The notes under the pieces: model-generated | Seen by the model: only the letters and a program-made list of their open reading frames with translations | Told to the model about the DNA's origin: nothing | Databases searched by the model: none | In this document: in pieces, positions 22,173 to 32,386 of the stretch | How positions within the stretch are numbered: the first letter of the stretch is position 1 | Layout: each line of letters starts with the position of its first letter | Program-made: the position numbers and the translations under genes | Assembly: GCA_022495995.1 (NCBI GenBank) | Contig: JAFEMH010007451.1 | Coordinates: forward strand, 1 to 64,000 | Source of the DNA: Adenophora triphylla var. japonica | Taxonomy: Eukaryota > Streptophyta > Magnoliopsida > Asterales > Campanulaceae | Reading direction: 5' to 3' | Length of the DNA stretch: 64,000 nucleotides

Positions 22173-22990
22173 TCAAAGAGGGGCTTGCAAATTTGTCTTA
22201 TTTTTGGGAAAAAATCTGCTATATAATTTAATGATCCTAAAAATCTTTGTAATTTTTTTTTTGTCTTTTATTTCATCAGGGATTTTTTCTGCAAAATCTA
22301 CAGACCTTTGGATTGGTATTATGGTGTTGTTGGTTATTTCGTGTCCTAAAAATCTTATTTTTGTATGACATAATTTTATTTTATCTTTCGATAGGACTAA
22401 ACCATTTTTAATCATTACGTTGTAAAATATTATTAAATATTTTTCATGTTGCTCTAAATTTTTACTAAAGATTAAAACATCATCTATGTAAACTATAATA
22501 AAAGTGTATGCAGTAAATATTTTATTCATTATTTTCTGAAATTCACTTGATACATTTTTTAGTCCAAATGGCATGACATTCCATTCGTACTGTCCAAATG
22601 GTACTGTAAAGGCAGTTTTGTATCTATCTTGTTCTGATATTTGTATTTGTCAAAAGCCTGATTTCATATCAAATTTTGAGAAAATTGAAGCATTATGAAA
22701 TCTTTTTAATAAATCTTGTTTATTAGGGATTGAATATATGATCCACTTAAGTGTTATGTTTAAAGGTTTATAATTGATTACTAGTCTTGGGGCTCCTCGC
22801 TCGATCTCAGCATTTTTTGAGACGTAAAATGCAAAGCATGGCCATGGGGATTTACTTTTTCTGATTAATTTTTTGTTTAATAAGTCTTTTATTTCTTTAT
22901 TGCAATATCCTAATAATTCTTGATTCATTTGAATTGGTCTTGCTTTTGTTGGGATCATTTTTTCGTTAAAATCTTTTTCATAGGATAAGG
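22173..22990 (-). pseudogene. Caulimovirid reverse transcriptase, frameshifted
   Basis: The N-terminal half (22958-22650) has KSKSPWPCFAFYV, APRLVINYKPLN and SKFDMKSGF. The second half (22574-22173) has MPFGLKNVSSEF, VYIDDVLIFSKN (catalytic IDD) and IRFLGHEI. About 75 bases of broken frame lie between them. The KSPW...APRLVINYK block is typical of Caulimoviridae and unlike the Ty3/gypsy RTs elsewhere in the window. Confidence 0.85.
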
Positions 22991-23486
22991 TTATAACATG
23001 CTTCTTTCTTTCCCAAAAAGCTGTGGGCAGGTCTGAACATAAATTTTTTTCAAATTTTTCTAATGTTTTTGTAATTATATTTTTGTATTCTTGGAGTTGT
23101 AATTTTTCTTCTAATTTTGTATTATGTAAGTCTTCTTTTAGAAAAACAATTTATTTTTGTAAAATATTTATTTTTGATATATTTGTTCTTTGTAAGTTGT
23201 TTACATCATGATTAGAGACAGGATATAAAAATCTAAATATTATTTTTTGTCCTAATATTTTTGTTTCTACTACATGTTTAGATACTGGAAAAGGATATAG
23301 CATTTGTAAGAAAGGATTTCCTAAAATAACTTTTGTATTTAGGTCTTTTACGAGTATTAGACTTGTTTTGAAACAAATGTTGTTATTACATATATGGGCT
23401 TCTGATATTTTGTATTTTACTTGTAATTTTGATGAATTTGCTGCTGAAAGGCTTTGCTTTGTTTTAATAAAATATTTTGAAGATAT

Positions 23487-23490
<4 letters not shown>
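22991..23490 (-). pseudogene. Caulimovirid protease remnant, active site missing
   Basis: The frame at 23480-23151 reads SSKYFIKTKQSLSAANSSK, AHICNNNICFKTSLILV and TKVILGNPFLQMLYPF, the distal part of a caulimovirid aspartic protease. The catalytic D-T/S-G strand should lie just upstream but is replaced by the microsatellite at 23494. 22991-23150 is the protease-RT spacer, open only in short pieces. Confidence 0.7.
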
Positions 23491-23493
<3 letters not shown>

Positions 23494-23569
<76 letters not shown>

Positions 23570-23570
23570 A
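23494..23570. repeat. (TA)n(TG)n microsatellite
   Basis: An uninterrupted TA run of about 62 bases (to 23556) is followed by a short TG run. It marks the break of the viral sequence. Its length is likely to vary between individuals. Confidence 0.95.
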
Positions 23571-23793
23571 TATAAATAATTGTCCGGAAGCCATCCATCC
23601 ATGCATCTCTGCCTCCACAATTTTCAACTATACCTATAAATATATTCCTTCCATTCTTCTTTGTGCCTACCACTTTCTTTACAAAGACAACAAATTGGTT
23701 TCCTAATCATGTGGTTTTGACCCTTTAATCATGGGATTAATTTTTTAATTATTATTGTTTTGGCTCATGCTATTTTAAATCGTAAAATCTAGG

Positions 23794-24299
23794 GAGAAAC
23801 GCGTTTCTCCATAAGTTATGGAGAAACGGGTTACGGGTATCCAGAACCTTTTGAAAGGATATCCAGAAACTTTTTGTATTGGCCATGACCTTGTCCCATG
23901 GTTACTTCTCGATATCGATCTCCAAAGGTTCTGGATATCCGTAACCCTTTGAAAGCGATATCCAGAAGAGCTTATGAAAGTGATATCCGAAACCTTCAAA
24001 TGATATCCGAAACTTTCAAAATGTTTCTCGGATATTCATTTGATGGTTTCTCGGATATACATTTGAAGGTTTCTGGATATCCAAACCTTCAATAAGCAAT
24101 TTCGGTCTTGGCCTTGGATTTGGCTTCAAATCTATTTTTCTGGATATTCGCCCAAAGGCTTACGGATATCCGTTCCAAAGCTTCTGGATATCCGAACCCT
24201 TTGAAGGCGATATCCGCAAATTTTCTTCTGGTTATCAAACATATAGCTTCTGGCTATTAAAAACGCGTTTCTCCATAGTTATGGAGAAACGCGTTTCTC
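23794..24299. repeat. Palindrome-ended repeat element with ATATCC repeats
   Basis: Both ends carry nearly the same self-complementary block, built from AGAAACGCGTTTCT and TTCTCCATA(A)GTTATGGAGAA (23794-23830 and 24262-24299). Between them are about a dozen degenerate copies of GGATATCCGxAACCTTxxAA in both orientations. There is no coding capacity. This looks like a foldback or satellite-derived non-autonomous element; the class is unknown. Confidence 0.6.
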
Positions 24300-24670
24300 A
24301 GCAGACCTACTCATTTTAAATAACGACCATTGTGTGGTGGTAAAGTATTGATATGATAGTTAATCACGATGGAATAATCTTTTAGCAACGTCTAATTAAG
24401 CATATTTTGTGACTTTACGTAATGGATGATTAATGTCACAATGTGGCAAAACCTCAACTAACTATGCCTTCAATTAACATAGTAATTTGTATCTTTTAAA
24501 CGTACTATTTCTCTTTAACATAATAAATATTACAGTTGGCTTGTTAATGTTTTAAACAATGTGTTTGATTTGTTTATATATTAATTGTATTATTGTAATA
24601 TAATACTATAACTATTTTATATTATCTAAAAATACGACACTTATTTTAAAATGAAAAAAGTGCGACACTT
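24300..24670. other. A/T-rich intergenic stretch
   Basis: No ORF, repeat or signal recognised in this stretch. Confidence 0.6.
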
Positions 24671-25760
24671 ATGCTCCGTTTGTTTCGTGTAAAATTGCTT
24701 TCGGAAAATGATTTCCTGCAAAATGTTTTCCAAAAAATGAAAATGTTTTTCGAAAAATTAGATAAACATGTTTTCGACTGTTTAGTAATGAAAATGTTTT
24801 ACGAAAAAAATTTCATAGGCTTAATGAAAATATTTTTCGATAAAAACACAATTTGAGATAAATTGAAAGAGATAGGGTGGGGTAGGGTGATGGAGGTGGG
24901 GTAGTAGGGTAGGAGGTGGGGGTTAGTAAGGGTGAGGTGGGTGGGTGTGGGGTAATTAGGGTAGGGGCAGGATATGGTGGTGGGAAAAATATAAAGGGTA
25001 CTACGACGATATGCTAGGGTGGTGATAGGGTAGGGGTGGGGTGGGGTACATGTGCGGTAGGGTGGGTAGCCGAGAGAGTGGTGGGGGGGATAGGGTGGGT
25101 GGCCGAGAGTTGGGGAGTGGGGTTGGGTCTTTGAGTTGTTAAAAGATAAATTAATTTAATTATAAGTAAAAAAAATTTGATTGTGAGAGGGGGGTTGGTG
25201 GGGATGGTGAGGGTTGTTAAAAAATAATTTTAATATTATGAGTGGGGGAGTTGTTAAAATATAATTTTAAAATGAATAATTTTTTTTTAACCTTGAGGTG
25301 GTGGGAGTGGGGGGTTGTTAAAATAATTTTAAAATGATTAATTTTTTTTTGACCCGACCGGGGAGGGGGGGGAGGGCATTAATTTTTTTTTACCCGACGG
25401 GAGGGGGGGAAGGTAGGGCAGGGGGTGGGGGTGATGAGTGTAGTTGGGGTAGTGAGTGGGGTGGGTTAGGGGGCGATGGGGTGGGGTGGAGTGGGGTGGG
25501 GGTGGTGGGGGTGATGGAGGGAGAATTGTAAAATTTAATTTTAATATAAATAATTTTTTTATAAGGGGATGGGGTAGGGGTGGTTAACGTGGGGTGTGTA
25601 ACGTGGGGCTATATGAAAAGTTAGGTGTGTGAGGGTGTTATCATTTTTCAAAAAATATTTTATTTATAAAAAATTCTTAAGTTATTTTATTTATAAAAGT
25701 GGGAAAAATATTTTACGAAAAACATTATCTTTTTGTTAGCAAACAACAAAAAAAAAGAGT
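24671..25760. repeat. MITE-like element with G-rich interior
   Basis: The left end (CTCCGTTTGTTTCGTGTAAAA with repeated GGAAAATGATTT, GAAAATGTTTT motifs, to about 24850) is partly complementary to the right end (about 25640-25760, ttttacgaaaaacatt...ttgttagcaaacaac). Such ends are common in non-autonomous plant DNA transposons. The interior, 24880-25590, is almost pure GGGT/GGGGTA/GGTGG on the plus strand with short A/T breaks. No transposase. Ends and target duplication are not exactly defined. Confidence 0.5.
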
Positions 25761-25789
25761 TACTCTTGTGAAAAACTAGTTTTTTCATA

Positions 25790-26098
25790 ACATTATGAAA
25801 AAGCGTGTTTTTGAACCCGGTACGCGTATTGAACCGGAGACCGGTTCTGTAAAAAAATTGAACCGTCTTTTGTCAACTCAAATCCAAACGAACACACAGT
25901 CACGCACAGTAAAACTCAGAGTTACGACGCCGCAACAGAGAAATTCATCGAGCTAAATCAAAATTCAATTGAAAATCATTCCGTTTCAGACAATTTAGGT
26001 AATATATGATTCACATTCAATTATAGACTATGAATTCATATATTTACAATCATTCCTAATTGTTTTATTCAATACTGGCGATTTTTTATTAGATTAAG
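25790..26098 (+). other. Putative 5' region of a host-type gene
   Basis: C/A-rich sequence resembling a plant 5' UTR (cgacgccgcaacagagaaattcatcg) ends in a possible 5' UTR intron (caatttag|gtaatatatg, with a possible acceptor near 26090). No clear promoter. Confidence 0.35.
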
Positions 26099-26236
26099 AT
26101 GGACTTACGTGATTTTGAAGATGAAACTGGAAATAATGCTACTGTAATTTATCGATTTCAGCACGAAGATGAAACTGGAGATAATGCTACTGTAATTGAT
26201 CGAATTCTACACGATGTTGATGATAATCACGATACA
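26099..26236 (+). pseudogene. First coding exon of an unrecognised host-type gene, gene truncated
   Basis: An ATG at 26099 opens MDLRDFEDETGNNATV..., followed by an internal near-repeat (DETGDNATVIDRILHDVDD) and a good donor, ACAG|GTAAGCC, at 26237. The exon is acidic and made of two repeats of about 16 residues. It could be the start of a transposase-derived (FAR1-like or MULE-like) gene; this is a guess from general similarity. T2 is inserted in the following intron, so no downstream exon is in the window. Confidence 0.4.
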
Positions 26237-26722
26237 GGTAAGCCAATTTCATAATGCCAGTTTTTTTATATATAATGCTAGTACATTGGTTTTGATTGTC
26301 TTTCCAATACCAATTTTTTTATAATATGTACCAGTGATTTTGCCAGTTTTTGTTATTATATTTGCCAGTTAGTGTAGTTTGAAGTGCCAATTTTAATTTT
26401 TTTAATTTGCCAGTTTGTGTTATAAACTGGAAATAATGCTACTGTAATTGATCGATTTCAGCACGAAGATGAAACTGGAGATAATGCTACTGTAATTGAT
26501 CGAATTCTACACGATGTTGATGATAATCACGATACAGGTAAGCCAATTTCATAATGCCAGTTTTTTTATATATAATGCTAGTACATTGGTTTTGATTGTC
26601 TTTCCAATACCAATTTTTTTATAATATGTACCAGTGATTTTGCCAGTTTTTGTTATTATATTTGCCAGTTAGTGTAGTTTGAAGTGCCAATTTTAATTTT
26701 TTAATTTGCCAGTTTGTGTTAT
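26124..26722 (+). repeat. 300-bp tandem duplication including the exon
   Basis: 26124-26423 and 26424-26722 are almost identical, offset by 300 bases, with about one substitution near 26149/26449 and a one-base deletion. Each holds the second half of the exon, its splice donor and about 180 bp of intron. The near-identity means a recent event. Confidence 0.9.
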
Positions 26723-27076
26723 TATGAGTGCCAGTATTACTTATTTTAAGTACCATTTTATGTTATTTGGAGTGCCAGCCTTACTTATTTGTAGCTTCAG
26801 CCACTTTGTTGTTATTGAAGTGCCGGTTAGTGTGGTTTGAAGTGCCAGTTTTAATTTTTGAATGTAGCAGTGTTTTTTATAATATTGTCCAGTAAGTGTT
26901 GTTTATAGTGTCAGTGATACTTTGTTGATTGAGGTGCCAGTTTGTGTTATTTAGAGTGCCAGAATTACTTATTTGGAGTACCAGTGTTACTTATTTGTAG
27001 CTACAGCCACTTTGTTGTTATTGAAGTGCCAGTTAGTGGGTTTAAAGTACCAGTTTTAATTTTTGAATATGCCAGT
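26723..27076 (+). repeat. Degenerate intronic repeat built on tgccagtt
   Basis: Many copies of (a)gtgccagtt/gttattt/gaagtgccagttttaattttt occur at irregular 25-60 bp spacing, beginning inside the duplicated part (from about 26260). T2 interrupts it after gccagt. Confidence 0.75.
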
Positions 27077-27738
27077 TGATGCCGCAGGAAATGTGCTTAT
27101 CAATCTTCCTCCACGTGGCAGGACTGATCACTTGGCTCCTTGACCTGAAAATCAGAACCCACGACTAGCCGGATGTGTCTCCGGCTTAGACCCTCGGGCG
27201 TGAGAGTAAGTACGTATGTATGGAGAACAAAATATGTATTGAACAAGAGTATTCAAATGACAAAATTGCAGTTACCTCATAACCGTTGTAGTGGTAATGT
27301 ATTTATAGTTGATGTAGGTGGTTTATTTGGCAGGGCTACATGAGCTCCGAGATTTGTGGGACAGTTATGCATTATGTGAACGTGTCCTTGAACGGTCCCT
27401 GATTTGTAGGGAAGCAGTTATGGCAAGTATAGAAGCACGTGCGCCTATAACTGTTAGGTCGACGCTTGCTTGGCAGGCCGAGGTCGACGTTTGGGGTTTG
27501 GTCGACCTGACTGACGGGTAGAGTTGGATCGTACCCGGAGTATGACTTGAATCATAAGGTCGGACTAAGTTAGGTCGGGACCTGGTAGGTCGGACAATGA
27601 ACTTAAGTCGACTGATCAATGAGATGGGCCTTGGGCCGTGAGATAATTGGGCCTAGCCCACTGAGAATGCGGTGGTAATAATTGTTTGAGGACTGGGCTT
27701 TGCTTGCTTGGCCTAGCTCGATACTTTTGGTATGTTCA
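27077..27738 (-). repeat. T2 3' LTR
   Basis: The minus strand runs from TGAACATACC (27738) to GCGGCATCA (27077), 662 bp. It shares the ttactctcacg...gggtct block and the agtcgtg...ttcaggtcaa block with the T1 LTRs. The polypurine tract is adjacent. Confidence 0.75.
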
Positions 27739-27741
27739 GTA

Positions 27742-27755
27742 GCCCCCAACTTTTT
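27742..27755 (-). other. T2 polypurine tract
   Basis: The minus strand reads AAAAAGTTGGGGGC next to the LTR start, as in T1. Confidence 0.65.
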
Positions 27756-28026
27756 GAGTTGACTTCGTCGACCAGGAAGTTAAAGAAAACCAGAAGGAGT
27801 TTGCAATAACTCGCAGGTCGCTGCTTGAGATGAGATTTACTCGCCTGATGATGATGTGGCCCAATCCTGAACGTTGAATGTTGAACGATAGGATTACATG
27901 AAGCGCCGTATTTCTCAATCATTACTGTTTTTGACGTTTGAGAGTCTGTCTTGGAAACCGTTTTCCACAATTAATTAGGAAAATAAGACTTTTGAATTTT
28001 TCCTTTTCCTTTCTGATTACTGAGAA

Positions 28027-28034
28027 TATAAAAG
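28027..28034 (+). promoter_or_regulatory. Candidate TATA box of T2 antisense gene
   Basis: GAATATAAAAGC lies about 200 bp before the ATG at 28230, inside the element beside its 3' LTR. The stretch 27756-28229 is otherwise non-coding. A short GT-AG pair near 28170-28190 in the leader is too close together to be an intron. Confidence 0.5.
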
Positions 28035-28229
28035 CTAGAATCCTTCTCCATTTAGAACTTTTACCATCTCTGATTCCTTGAACTCCGGCGAAAACAGCAA
28101 AAAAAAGGCAATTGATTAAACCCCAGCTTTCGTCTCCGTCAGTAGATCTTCTTCGTCCAAGTTAATCAAGGTATTCTTCTCTCTCTTCAGCATTAGGGCT
28201 TTAATTTCTGCAATTTCTTCAATTTCGCC

Positions 28230-31200
28230 ATGGCTAGGACTTTTAGTTGTGAGCCCGAAGCTTGGTATGGCTATTGTAGGGCAAATAGAAGGGTTTATAA
28301 GCACTTGAATGGAGAGTGGAGAGAGATAACAATGGAGGAGTGTACTTCAATTTTGACCCGTTGGGGCTTGCGTTTCACCGAGCTAGCTTTGCCTGTAGGG
28401 GAGGATTTAGGTGTCTTAGAGACGCGTGACCCAAGAGTAGTATCTTTCAATCTTTTTCATGAACTTCTTGATCACATTGCGTTGTTCTATGTCCAAGATT
28501 CCAATATTCCCTCTTTCATTAGGAATAGGTCGGGATTTCCGGGGGAATCTAGGTCGCCTCTTAGTGTGTCCAATAGGTTCCTTGAGACTGCGTATAGAAC
28601 TGATTCCCCTGTTTCCCCTTCTTCTTGTACAGATATGGCGACTCAAGGAGAAGCTAATGCCTCGACCTCATCAAGCCCACATGTGCCTAGCAGGAATGAA
28701 AGGGGATATGTGCCTCCAAGGCCATTCAGAGGAAAACAAAACATTCCATCTCGAATAAATATGTTGTACAATTTTTTTGAAGTGGATAAGAAAGAGTTTG
28801 AAATTACTCTGTACAGCAAGGACTTCTTTGCTCAGTTTGGAGATACTTATGAGGAAGATCCTACTAGGGTGGCCTTCTACTACGGCCAATTTGAAGCTGG
28901 CTTGAGGTTACCCTTAGATCCATTTATAAACTAGTTTTTAGAGTACTCGAATGCACTGCCACTTCAACTAGGGGCCAACACCTGCAGGGTACTGGTTTGT
29001 TTTGTATGGTTTGCAGGTTCTTAGGGTATGAGCCTTGTATGAGAGTGTTCAGGGAGTTCTTTAGCGTCAAGTTTGATAAAGACAATGGGATAAGCACCCC
29101 TTCCAAGCCAAAATCCCCTAAGTTGTTTATCAACCTCCCTAGTAAGGCCAGTGGTTGGAATTCCTACGTGGTCGTAGTAGAGAGTAGGAGAGGATGGCAT
29201 TTTCCTTTACCCGATGCTGATTCTGATGTTGTGAGGGAGCAGGATTACTGGGAGCCAGATTGGCATGTTGATTTGTATAAGAAGTTGGTGGAGCTCGCCA
29301 AGAAGGGACCCATCAGTTGGGAGGCTTTGGGGACTACCAAGAACAACTACATTCGAGATGGGATGATGATCAGTGAGGGAGATGTCGTGCCCTTGGTCCC
29401 AGTTGTTAGATGTCAGAGGTATCCAGATTGGGTTACCCATAAGGGAGCTCAATTCAGATTTGAGAGAGAGTGCCATTTCTGTTAGAAGACTTCCAATCAT
29501 TGTAAGGATCATGGAGAACACTTTGGGGGTAATAAATCAACCATTCACTGTCCCTTGACCCCTCCAATACTTGCTGGCATGTAGACTATTAGCTCGTACA
29601 TGTTTTGTTCATACATAGAACTGATTGCTCGTATGTAGACTTAATAACTCGCATATGTTCAATTCGTACATAGAACTTGTTGCTCATATGTAGAAATCTC
29701 ATATGTCGATCTAACCCTTTGTCATTTCGATTTTGATGAAGTTCTAACCCCTGAGCAGGAAGCGAATATGGGTCGTGCCATTGATATGAGGAAGAGCAAG
29801 AGAAGCCGCGGGGCAGCTAACGCTAGGGTACATAGAGAGAAAGAAGGCGTTCAACGCCAAGAGCTCTTGAAGTTGGTAGACGTGAATGCCAACTCTATTC
29901 CTGTGGAGGACAATCTTGAAGAGCTGGATGAGGGGCGAGTTGAAGGTGATGTTCAAGGTTCTAAAGAAGTCGATGCTGCTATAGTGGATGGGGCTTAGTT
30001 GAATGTGGAGCCAGTCAGGGAGGTTGTCAGGGCTAGAACCCGAGCCCAAGCTAAATCCAAATCCAAAGCTGCCTCCAAGGCAAAATCTCCTCTCATTGAT
30101 GTGGATGAGGAGGAGGAGGATGATGATGCTCCTTTGAGTAAAATAATCAGGATTGGGAAGTCCATAACCAGCTCGGCAGCTGATCAGGTCGACACTGGTG
30201 TGCCAAGGGTAACTGAAACCAGGAGCCCCCATGCCTCTCCCATCCGAGTCTCATATGCCGAGTTGATTCAGGCTCGTGTTGACGAGCTGAGTGAGGTGGC
30301 TCCATTGACTAGGATCAATTGTTTGGCCAGGGAGTATCCTGATTTGGAATATGGCCAAGTAATCATCAGGAAGGGAGCTGACCAGGATTTAATTAAGGAG
30401 TTCACCAACAAGCCCTTGACTCCAGAAGCCTGTCGTGCCAGGGTCGGGCAAGCTCACTCTGAGGTAACCCTTGTAGTTTTTGTAATGCTGATTTGATTCT
30501 CCTCATTTGTCCCAAGTCTCCATTTTACTTCTGATCGACCTAACTCCTTTTCTTTACTCGTCCTTTCAGTCTCTTGCCATGATAGATCTGGCCACCACTT
30601 ATTGGAAGGCTGCGGAGGAGCAGGAGAAACTGACCAAGGCTATGCTGGCCCGAAAGAATGAGGAGATGTCGAAGATGGAGGAGGAGCGAACTAAGCTGAA
30701 GGAGGAGCTCGAGAAGTGGAAGGAGGAACATTCCGACTTGGATGCCTCCTATGACGCTCTGAAAATCTTGAAGGACAATGAGGTGAAAGCCAAGGAGGAG
30801 GCCTGGGGCAAGTTGGGTGAGGCTAACAAGGAGCTGGGTGAGCTCAAAGATGAGAAGAAGAATGTGGCTGCCGATCTGGAATTGGCGACCCAACAGCTTG
30901 AGGAGGTGACTGTGACTCTGGCTAAGAAACAGGAAGAACTTGATGCTACTCGGCGTCAATGGGAGGTGGAGCTGCCTGAGGCCATCAAAGCTGCCAAGGA
31001 GGAGGCCGTAAAAGCCTATAAGGAAAGTGTTGAGCTTCACGTTTATGTCACTAATAAAGCAAGAGGTTTCTTCGACGTAGGTCGAAGCCACATGGCCCGG
31101 CGTATCGTGGTAGATCCTTCAGTTGTATATCTGTGGAACAGCTGGCCAAGTGGGCATCTGAAGATCAATATAACACGGCAGCTCGTCAGGGCCATCATCT

Positions 31201-31363
31201 GGTGCCATTTACTGATAATGATTTGGAGCTTATTGCTCAAGATGATGAAGAAGCCGAAGCTGAAACCTGGATTCTGCCTCCCATTGCTCCTGTCAACTTC
31301 AATACCATTTTAGCTGAGCTCGAGGAGCCTGATGAGCCGGCCTTTGAAGGAGAGACTCCCTAA
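28230..31363 (+). pseudogene. T2 antisense gene: Transposase_28-like domain plus coiled coil, spliced
   Basis: It opens MARTFSCEPEAWYGYCRANR (28230) and continues with a Ser-rich stretch. The core has FYYGQFEAGLRLPLDPFI, GYEPCMRVFREFF and GWNSYVVVVESRRGWHFP. A basic part follows (RKSKRSRGAANARV, 29800; RARTRAQAKSKSKAASKA, 30040), then a coiled coil (30590-31060) and an acidic end with PPIAPVNFNTIL. Defects are few: a stop at 28935, a 1-base frameshift near 28994 and another near 31125. An intron at 30464-30569 matches T1; another is likely ending near 29745. The domain resembles Transposase_28; the role is unknown. It is transcribed opposite to the element, if at all. Confidence 0.75.
30464..30569 (+). 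other. Conserved intron of the T2 antisense gene
   Basis: Donor CTGAG|GTAACCC, acceptor TCCTTTCAG|TCTCTT, 106 bp, pyrimidine-rich before the acceptor. The T1 intron is at the same codon (after the HSE/HCE residues). A conserved intron in an antisense frame argues for a real gene. Confidence 0.7.
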
Positions 31364-32386
31364 TACACCATATCCGATTCAAGGAAGGTTGTGTATCCAG
31401 ACCAACAAGGGAATGTTTTGGGCGAGCCAGTTGCTGCAAGTGCTCAGGTTGATGTTGATCCAGCCTCTACCAGTGACCAATTTGAAGTCAATCCCACAAG
31501 TTGAACTTTATTTTTAAAGGTTGTGTAACAGACAAGCTCCAAACACTTTTTTTTTCTTTTGTTAATGTTGATGCTTTGGCCCAGTTTTGGGAGGCATCTC
31601 ACTTATACAATTTTGTTTACTCAAGTCTTGACCCGCTTTGGGAGACTCAGTTTTATTTAATCACAGCTGACTTTCTATCATTGTATGTTGTATGCTTTCG
31701 ATCTCAGCATGTGTGTGTCGAGCTAGATGTAATAGGACAAATAAGTTGCTCTAAGCTTAAGGTCGACCTGGTTTTGTGGTGACTCAGTCGGCCTCAGACT
31801 TGAGGATTCTTTGCAAACGAGATTGACTCAGAGTCGAACCTGTTTAAGGGATCAAAGCTGACGAAGGGTCTAGCTTTATTTGAACGAAGTCGACCTAAGA
31901 TCGGACTTGTTTAAGAGTACAAAGCTGATTAAAAATCGAGCTAGTTAGAATGAAGCCAACTAAGAGTCGAGCTCATTGGAACGAAGTCGACCAATGGTCG
32001 GGCTTGTTAGAGGAACAAAGCTGATTAAGAATCGAGCTCATTAAACCGAAGCTGACTAAGAATCGAGCTTGTTGGAACGAAGTCAACTAAGAGTCGGACT
32101 TGTTAAAGGAACAGAGCTGATTAAGAATCGAGCTCGTTAAAACGAAGCTGACTAAGAGTCGAGCTTGTTGGAATTAGTGTAGCACAATGTTTGGTCGAAT
32201 AGAACTGTGATTTTTTATTGAAGTAGGAACATGCTTACATCAAATGGAAAGCTAGATCTATAACAAATTCAAACTTGGAAACTGCCTTAACTTTGAACTG
32301 AAATAGGGAACTGAACTAGAAGTAGTATTTGATGAGGTGAGTAGCGTGCCATGGATGCTTCAACTCTTCACCATCTGGATGAGCTA
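31364..32386. repeat. T2 spacer with tandem array (about 31770-32180)
   Basis: 31364-31760 shows nothing recognisable beyond the end of the antisense gene. From about 31770 there are six to eight degenerate units of about 55-65 bp. They share aacgaagtcgac / gctgactaagagtcgagct / ttgttaaaggaacaaagctga. The T1 array at the same position has the same gtcga-centred character. Confidence 0.7.

Larger units (their letters stand above)
19600..23490 (-). mobile_element. Endogenous caulimovirid (pararetrovirus) fragment
   Basis: On the minus strand the order is protease, reverse transcriptase, RNase H, then one downstream ORF region, with no integrase or LTR. That order and the RT sequence (YIDDVLIFSKN, APRLVINYKPLN) are those of Caulimoviridae. 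Movement and coat protein parts are missing; sequence stops at a (TA)n microsatellite. All frames carry stops or frameshifts, so it is a fossil. The downstream ORF suggests a florendovirus-like member, but the genus is uncertain. Confidence 0.75.

Noticed and set aside
24880..25590. Telomere-like sequence (GGGTA, GGGGT)
   Set aside because: No run of the plant telomere unit TTTAGGG or any constant unit; it is irregular G-rich low-complexity sequence.
30540..31091. 183-codon minus-strand frame opposite the T2 coiled coil
   Set aside because: It is the Leu/His-rich mirror of a Lys/Glu coiled-coil coding strand; composition explains its openness.
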